From: Chara braunii
Taxonomy: Eukaryota; Streptophyta; Charophyceae; Charales; Characeae
Assembly: GCA_003427395.1 (NCBI GenBank)
Contig: BFEA01000597.1
Span: 681,027-717,714 of the forward strand
DNA: 36,688 bases
Direction: 5' to 3'
Every line of letters starts with the position of its first letter. Position 1 is the stretch's first letter. Below, piece by piece: positions 30,183 to 36,688 of this stretch. Position numbers and translations under genes: made by a program. The notes beneath the pieces were generated by a model. It was not told where the DNA came from. It was given only the letters and a program-made list of their open reading frames with translations, and did no database searches.

Positions 30183-31335
30183 TTGTGGTGACCAGGTCTA
30201 CCGCCTCGAGACTGACTATGTCATTCATTAGAGTGAACCAGTCAGTATACCCAATGAAGTCCCTGCCTAGGCGATTAGTAAAACTGATGGGGACTGCGCC
30301 CTTGACCACATCCTAGCAAGATTGGTCAGTTAGTTCAAGACCAGGTGTAGCAAACATCTTGCTGAGATAGGTTTGCAGGCTTTTCATGGAGCCCGTTCAC
30401 TTGCTGCGTTTGATTTTGTCAAGCTGGCTTCTTGCCCTTGCTGCAGCGTGTGGATCCTTATACTGGGCAATGAGGAGCTCCTCGAGGTAGGCAACCGGGG
30501 TGGCCTTAAGCCACCTTGTCAGTTCGATCTTTGGAACCCCAACCCGCGTAGCTTGGACTTCTAGGAAGCCCCGTACAACCGGCTCGACATTTATTCACAT
30601 GATCGCTGGCCGGGTCTCTGGCTGAGTCCCCAACACCTCGAAGTAAGCCCTCATGGAGCTGATCCTGGATTCAATGTCTTCTTTGCCGTCGTACTTAGAC
30701 GGTATTTGCACCGCCTTCCGGTCCACATGGGGGCCAGTGTAGTTGGGACCAGCAACTGCTGGTTCCGATCTTAGGGCTGCAGCGGTTGCGGAGTTTCCTG
30801 CCTCGTTGCTGTTTATAGCAGCAGCGAAATCTGCACCTGCCGCAGTTCCAGAGGGGTTCGCCATCACACTCAAGGAAGCAACAAAAGTAGATACGGTAAG
30901 AGGGGCAAGATTAGTCTCAATCGCAGCTCTGGAACCACGGGGTAGAGGAAGAGGGTTGGTTACTTGGGCCTGTCGCAGTGCAGCAACCTCTACCATCAAG
31001 TCGCGGTACTTGCTGGTCATATCAGTCAGATCCTCCCGAAAAGTCTTCAATTTTGCGAAGACGTCGGCGATCTGAGTGGTATGATCTTCAACCCTCCGGA
31101 CTTGGACGATAGCGGTGAGTATGGACTGCAGCTGTTCCCCACACTGCTCTTTGGTCAGCGAGGGAACAATTTCGAAGATGGCCTCCTGACATTTCAGCAG
31201 TTGTTCCTTCCTCTCCTTTTTCGCTTCCTGTTCCCTTTCTATAGCACTATCTAGGAGTGCTTCCAGATACGGTTTCTTCGTATCGCTGGCTGCATTTAAT
31301 AGGGCCCGCCATTGTCCTGAGTATAGTTAAGCCAT
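30183..31335 (-). pseudogene. Element B gag, copy 1 (longest, three or more stops)
   Basis: From ATG 31335. The third codon is TAA (31327-31329) where copy 3 has CAG. The frame continues through the same coiled-coil and Ala-rich linker into the capsid part (PSKYDGKEDIESRISSMRAY, TRWLKATPVAYLEELLIAQY), showing how the N-terminal domain and the capsid (copy at 24831-25740) belong together. Other stops are TGA near 30597, where the other copy has GGA, TGA near 30400, where it has TGG (Trp), and TAG near 30314. Homology ends at about 30183 in the joined leader duplicate. Confidence 0.82.
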
Positions 31336-32804
31336 TTTCGGACTGTTAGTGTTGGCAAGTGGGTCAGAGAGACGCCAATCAGCAAAAGAATCAATTAGAC
31401 TCTCAAGAGGTACACTCCCCTTTTCACTTGGACGGACACTCCTTTTCCCAGTCCTTACCCACTCCAGACGGTCACTTTCCCTCTCTCCCTTTTCTCTCTC
31501 TCTCCGCTCCCTCTCTTCTTTCTTGTTGCGAGTCTCCACGGGCATCGGAAATGAACTCAGAGAAACAGACCGAAAAGCTCAGAGAAGAGAAGGTAAAACT
31601 CCTAGCCGGAGCGGCATTTGATTTAGACTTAGAGAGCAACAAACCAAAAGAAAAACAATCAAATTCACACGAGAGGTCTGATCCAGCGACCCAGTCTGAT
31701 CAGACTGCATACCAGCTCCGTGACCGTACAACAAACCAGACAACGAGTGACTAAATGCAACAATGGAGAATTGAGTGGTGTACAGGGTGGGAGTCAAGCC
31801 ACGGACAGTGCAACCAAAAGACATGCGAAACGTCCCGACCGAGATCCCCTCGGCGGTGGGTGTCCTAACCAAGAAGAAAGAACTCCGTAACAAAGTCAGA
31901 AGACAATGTGCTAATGCCTAACCGATTTGGGACCAAAGGGCTCTTCTTGTTTGGGCCCGGTCCCACTTGGTTCCAGAGGTCCCACGTAGGTCGCGGCCAG
32001 GTCCCAACCAAGAGCAGTCCCTCATGGGTTCAGTTTCTACTGTATTGGAAAAAACGACATTTCAACTTCCGGCAGAACCTACAGACTACAACCGTTCAGA
32101 GATGAAAGACAAAGCAATGTAGAAAGACTCGGCATTTAGATCAAGATACTTCATTTTCCATCCATAAGGTGAGTAGGTAGATCACATGAATCAAGACCAC
32201 AAAGGAGTAGTAAAAGAAACCCAGAGTAACCCCAACAGGACAAACCATACCATGCACACACACATGGGCATCCCGTAGGTGCACGGCACTTACCTGAGTG
32301 GCTTTGAGCTCCGAGATGAACAGAACTCACCCCCCTCTCATATGATCCTCCTGACCCCTCTAACACTACCCCTACACTAGTGTCCTATCTCCTAGGAGGG
32401 TCTGACTCCAACACCAAAGTGCAACTCCGGATCCCTCGTCGATGTTGAAGAACAAAGCAGCAACTTGCAGTCCGTAGATGCTGAGTGGCCGCTGACCCTC
32501 AAGCTCGCCTACTTGAGGGCAACCCTTAAGTTGCCAAGTGTCTCCCTTGAATCAGATTCCAGGTGCGAGTGCCTCTCACTGTCGCCTCTCTCAAATGGCC
32601 GCATAACGTCTCCTCGAAATGTCTCGCCACCCTAATCTCACTCTCAAGCAATCTGGTTGTGTTCAACGTCGACCCTCCGTGACCTAACCAGGTGGGGACA
32701 ACTTCCCTCAACCACACTGCCCCTCTTCCCTTCACGAACCAACCCTAACCCTAAGTGTTGCCCTCAACCACTTAGTTTAGGGTTAGGGAAGCAAAGTCAA
32801 ATCC
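31336..32804 (-). other. Element B 5' leader between PBS and gag
   Basis: About 1.5 kb, in element sense downstream of the PBS. It includes a purine-rich run (complement of 31480-31520), the sequence duplicated at 29896-30182, and a perfect consensus 5' splice site CAGGTAAGT on the - strand at 32296-32288. No ORF over a few dozen codons looks real. Long leaders before gag are common in plant Ty3/gypsy elements. Confidence 0.6.
32744..32791. repeat. Telomere-like heptamer inverted repeat beside the PBS
   Basis: 'aaccctaaccctaagtg' is followed about 15 bases later by 'cacttagtttagggttaggg', so plant-type CCCTAA(A)/TTTAGGG motifs face each other and can pair as an imperfect hairpin. Only two motif copies per side, too few for a telomere or interstitial telomere array. 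Confidence 0.75.
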
Positions 32805-32816
32805 GCTCCGATACCA
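32805..32816 (-). promoter_or_regulatory. Element B primer binding site (initiator tRNA-Met)
   Basis: In element sense TGGTATCGGAGC, one base after the LTR end. It matches the complement of the plant initiator tRNA-Met 3' end (TGGTATCAGAGC) at 11 of 12 positions. This fixes 32818-34094 as the 5' LTR of a minus-strand element. Confidence 0.88.
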
Positions 32817-32817
32817 A

Positions 32818-34094
32818 TGTTATGATCCTGAACAATTTTGAGATACACATCCATCAGATAGTACAATGTCGTCCAATTGCAAAACGAAATGAATGAACTT
32901 GAGAGGAGAGAGAGGATTAGAAGAAGAAGAATAAGTAAGAAAGAAGAAGACGATGATGTACACCAGCATAGACAAATGACAAGGCTCTTCTTCTTCGCCC
33001 AACAATCTCCTCCTCGTTATCTCCCCCTTCTCTTATTCATACAAAAAATAATAATACAATGTTGAATGGCTGATCCAGAATCAATGTTCGAGTTCCTCTT
33101 CTACTGCAGGTATCACTTGAGGTCCACCATAGCCATGGCCGCCCCTCCCATTCTTCACTCTCATAGGTTGGGGCTATGGCGGACTACTAGGCCTTGCCCA
33201 GATGCCCAAAGGACAACCCAAAGCATATATGGATGCTCTAGCTCAGGCCGCCATGCCCGACCCTGCCTCAAAGCTTCTTGGTGTAGCTCCCCCAGTTGGG
33301 GACTCCCTGCTGCAGCGCCCACCAAGGTGATGAAGATGGCTGCCACCATAGCCAGGTAAGTACCCCTGGCGCTCCTCCCCCTTCTTGTCCTTCTTCCTCC
33401 TCCGTGTCCTTCTCCTTCCCCCAGCAGCGCTGCTCTTGGATAGCGCTGCTCCAACTGGCGCTCCAACCAGTGTGTTGCCAAACTTGCACACCGAAAAAGA
33501 GGTCGGGCTCTTCGCCCGACTGGGAGATATAGCGGCGTACTTGCTTCTTCGGGCAGTGACTTCCAGGCCGCTCGGCCTTCCAAGCAACCGGTACCTCCTC
33601 CCTTTCATAGGGAAACATCATTGCAGACTCCGATATTGCCCGTACAGGCCCTAGACCCAGACTGGTTGGAATGGTATCCGTCTAGACCTAACCTACAACT
33701 ATTGGGCCTCTAAAAATGCCACTTTTGTCTTTTTCTGCTCGGCCTCCAGTACGCGCACATCTACCCCTTCAGGGTGCGGTACCGGCCTACCCGCTACTTG
33801 AGTGTTTTTCCTGCTGCAATCCCTCAATGTCACGGCCACAGGTAAGGACCGACCTTGAGGGCCCAGTGAACGAGCAAGTGCCCTTGTGGGCCACACACAC
33901 ATTCAAGCCAACCAGCACTCGGACAGGCACGACCACACACACACTCAAGCCAATCAGCACTCAGACAGATATGCAGTCCAACAAGCCTGCACACACAAAC
34001 TTAGTAGCAAGCGGGAAAATCACCAGGGCATTCAGTCTATGGGCAAACTCAGAAATCTGTTGTGTTTCAGTCCATGTTTGAACGGGTCATCACA
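32818..34094 (-). repeat. Element B LTR, right copy (5' LTR), shared with a tandem copy
   Basis: About 1,277 bp, same ends as the left LTR (TGTTATGATCC ... GGGTCATCACA on +). Left of it is the PBS, as expected for a 5' LTR. Right of it is a PPT plus chromodomain-tail sequence, as expected for a 3' LTR. It therefore ends one element and begins another, the structure produced by LTR-LTR recombination between tandem copies. Confidence 0.9.
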
Positions 34095-34238
34095 CTACTC
34101 CCCCCTCAAGAGCAAGGTCTCTTCGAGCGAGTAACTCATTCTGAGTCCTCGACAAATGCATCATGAGCAAGCAAGGCAAAGAGGTTCCTAGAGTACTCCG
34201 TTGCAGTGAGTCTTGCAAAGATCTTAGGTACAGCGTTG
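34095..34238 (-). pseudogene. Truncated second element B copy: PPT and pol tail
   Basis: 144 bp homologous to 20344-20487: PPT complement ctactcccccctc, then the region encoding the end of the chromodomain tail (complement of gttcctagagtactcc..gttgcagtgag). Homology ends at about 34238, where unrelated sequence (tcgcgcgtggcgg) begins. The rest of this second copy is absent. Confidence 0.88.
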
Positions 34239-35620
34239 TCGCGCGTGGCGGTCCCTCGCCCTGATGGGGTCGCTGAACCTCACGGTCGTGTCACGCAGGA
34301 TGTTTCGTCTGAAAAGAACCAGTCACCACTCCAACCGTGCGCGCGTGTTATACCTGTCACGACGCCCTGCGGCAGGTCGGGACGTCGCGAGGTACAACTT
34401 ACCTCTACCCAAGGGGCTGTCACCACCCTCAGGTAGGCGTATCCCTGNTGAGCTACCGGCCCACATGCGAAGGCTTTTACATGCCTGTGTAGAGGTAGGT
34501 CGGCCGAGGGCGTTTGCTCGATCGCTGTAGCACAAAATGGGGTACGCGCGGTAAGACGCCTAGGACTGACCCGTTAGATATTCAGGTCGAACTTTGAGAT
34601 GGTCGTCTATTTCCGCTTCTGTTCCAAAAGCACATTCTCTTTCTGACCACTATGATCAAAGTATCAAACAAACCTTGTCACTACCGAGGCTATTCTATTC
34701 TACTCAACGTATGACTGATCATCAAATAACATAGAGTAATATAAGACTTGATAATGAATATGGAGGTATTACCTTTGGGAACCCTTCCCACTTTCACAAG
34801 TGCTGAGTGTCCAGACTCTTCACGATGTCAATCCCAGTCCAATCCAAACTATGCACAAGACAGACCTGCACAGAATAATGCAAAGACAGTTNACATGCCA
34901 NGCACTAANGNCGNCAACCATCAACCATTGNCATTGTCCCTCACTNCCCAAACCATGNATNANANCTCTNTCTTTNCTGAGATGCAAGCCCANCCCCCTC
35001 ACATTTATTCAAAGGACCCTTGAGAGTGACCAGGACCATTTAGGCAATGACCACAGGTGACAGTTTTACTGACCACAGGGTTTGACTTTAGAAGTGGGTA
35101 TCAAGTCAAGGAGGAAGAGTTGAATCGGCAACGACCGACCTGTTATCGAGTGATAACAGAAAATTGAGTTCTTTATGTAGGACTTCTCCTTCAATTGCAG
35201 TAGACCAAAGCAAAGACCTGCACACACACAGGTCAACAAGGATTCAACATCCCCACTCGATTTCCCACTTATTGATATCTAAGGGTCAAACCCTTAAATC
35301 TGGTTTGTGAGCTTTGGGACCAACATCCCAGAGTCTAACCCCTAGCTTCTACCCCGAGTCGTTTGTCACTCCTCCTCCTTTTATTTCAAGGTGCAGATAA
35401 GCACACCCTTTTGTGCTTTATGCGGTTGTCTGGCCGAAATCAACTCAAGCCAGTGTCGGTTTTTCCAATGAACTCTGGCTACACGGGGTGTCTTCTTTCT
35501 CTAATTGTCTTTTCCCCGCGATATTCGCCTTCTCTTACGTTCCTTTTAAGGAATCTTTGGAGTCGCTCCCCTTTTTCTCCTCTTCTTCCACTACTTGATC
35601 AATCCCAGGCAAATCGGTTA
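34239..35620. other. Unassigned region with scattered ambiguous bases
   Basis: No gene recognised. Fourteen single N calls lie at 34892-34993 and one at 34447. These look like collapsed or polymorphic repeat consensus rather than a scaffold gap. A small hairpin gacctg(cacacac)caggtc-like sequence occurs near 35215-35234. Short open frames here are crossed by Ns and not credible. Confidence 0.5.
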
Positions 35621-36668
35621 GTCAAAAGGTGTAGTTGAGTAGCCCCACTGGAGCACTCAGCCACCCTTCAAGTCCATGCAGTTCTCACGCAACCAAGTAG
35701 GTCAAGCAATCTAGTGCAAGCGACAGGATAACTCACCCGGGAGTATCCCTTTATTAGTTAAGCAGGTAGTTAGGAGGTCTATGTTGAGCCGTCTCAACAC
35801 TTGACCCAACATTCATAAAACATTCCAGATCCAGGTGTCATTACGGAATTCTATCTAGTAATAGGTGATCTTCACAAAAGCCTCCTATCACTCCTTGATC
35901 AAAGCTCAGCCTATCCTCAAAAAGGTGTAATAGGATGACCCTACGGGAGTCACTCTACTACTTTCCCAGAGTCAGATGAGTTGGGATTATGTGGACTCAG
36001 GCAAACACCAGATCCTCCCTTTGCTGGAGTATCTTATTAGACCTGTTAAGATAAGCAAGCAATAGGATGACCTTACGGATGCCTCTCATGTCCTGCTTTA
36101 ATGTTAAACAGGTGGATCGTTAGTACTTATTTATATCATCCATTAGTCATATCTGAACAAGTCGTAAGGTTACTCACCCGGGAGTATCCCTTTACTTGTT
36201 CAAACATAATCGCTTCACTTCTTCCCCTTAGTTAGTCGATCCCAGAACAAACAGGTATTAAGATAACCCTCCCGGGAGCCATCCTACTACCAGCTTTATG
36301 CATAGGAGATCAATTAAAGCAACTCTTGGTAGAGTCGCCCTGACAGTTCACCTACCTGGCCTATGCATTGTAAATAAGAAAAAAGGTATTTTGACTCCCA
36401 CGGGAAGTCGGACAAGTCGTTCCAGACTTAGGAGTTCGCGTACTCATCCGGGAGTTACTCAATTCCCTCCCCAGTTTGGTTCGATCGGTGATAGGAGAGC
36501 CCCACGGGAGCCTCCCGCTACTTTCGCTTCTGTCAGTTGTAGAGGATATGTACCCCACGGGAGTACCGGATCACTTGCTTTCGTTAATAATTAAAGAAGT
36601 GTACCCCACGGGAGTACCGGATCACTTGCTTTCGTTAATAATTGAAGAAGTGTACCCCACGGGAGTAC
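35621..36668. repeat. Family of about twelve hairpins with conserved CCCACGGGA-type core
   Basis: Recurrent short inverted repeats with core C-C-(C/T)-ACG-G-G-A or close variants occur near 35637, 35726, 35936, 36066, 36168, 36262, 36393, 36440, 36494, 36550, 36601 and 36652. The bases flanking the core differ but pair: GTAC/GTAC, GACT/AGTC, TGAC/GTCA, GGAG-GC/GC-CTCC, TGAGT-GC/GC-ACTCA. Several have outer stems such as AAAG/CTTT (35921-35964) or GAACAAG/CTTGTTC (36155-36201). No ORF spans them. Confidence 0.8.
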
Positions 36669-36688
36669 CGGATCACTTGCTTTTCGTT
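36550..36688. repeat. 51-bp tandem repeat, at least 2.7 copies, reaching the window end
   Basis: gtaccccacgggagtac starts at 36550, 36601 and 36652, each followed by 'cggatcacttgctttcgtt' and 'aataatt.aagaagt'. Each unit contains one hairpin of the family described at 35621-36668. The array continues beyond the window. Confidence 0.95.

Noticed and set aside
32744-32791. Interstitial telomere
   Set aside because: Only two CCCTAA-type units per side and in opposite orientation; more likely part of the element leader.
1-36688. tRNA genes and bacterial-type operons
   Set aside because: No cloverleaf with B-box-like GGTTCGAATCC was found, and there are no closely packed ORFs with ribosome binding sites; the window is eukaryotic repeat DNA.

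Overview
This is eukaryotic, plant-lineage DNA made almost entirely of decayed LTR retrotransposons and tandem repeats. I see no convincing host gene, no tRNA or rRNA gene and no CRISPR array. The initiator-Met-tRNA primer site, the chromodomain-bearing Ty3/gypsy (chromovirus) pol and short TTTAGGG-like motifs fit a large repeat-rich green-plant genome. The gag and pol style suggests a charophyte alga such as Chara to me, but that is an impression from memory and not a search result.

Layout. 1-870: about ten copies of a 91-bp tandem repeat. 893-1099: a long (GAA)n tract. 1100-4822: pyrimidine-rich DNA in which about 1.25 kb recurs as diverged units packed with perfect hairpins; it ends at an LTR/polypurine-type junction. 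4823-8388: non-coding, with several minisatellites (38, 63, 55 and 40 bp).

8389-17453: a degenerate Ty3-like element ('A'). NC, protease, RT, RNase H and integrase lie on +, while the gag capsid, an intact 268-codon ORF ('X') and an acidic 3' ORF ('Y') lie on -. Inverting 9121-14760 would make gag-pol collinear and restore reading frame at both junctions, so a single inversion (biological or assembly) explains the arrangement. 17568-18271: an integrase C-terminus plus chromodomain from a second element ('C').

19064-34094: an approximately 15-kb minus-strand chromovirus ('B') bounded by 1.28-kb LTRs, with the PBS beside the right LTR and the PPT beside the left LTR. Its protease, RT and integrase have each lost catalytic Asp residues. 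The chromodomain end is folded back as an inverted duplication, gag has been copied three times, and a GC-rich foreign block interrupts gag. The right LTR is also followed by a second copy of the PPT end, so a tandem element once lay there. 34239-35620 is unassigned with ambiguous bases. 35620-36688 carries a family of about twelve hairpins with a shared core and changing, still complementary stems. I consider that the most unusual structure in the window.

The coding parts are parts of retroelement life cycles (gag particle, protease, reverse transcriptase, integrase with chromatin-targeting chromodomain). Nearly all are dead, mostly through G-to-A/C-to-T type changes and frameshifts.
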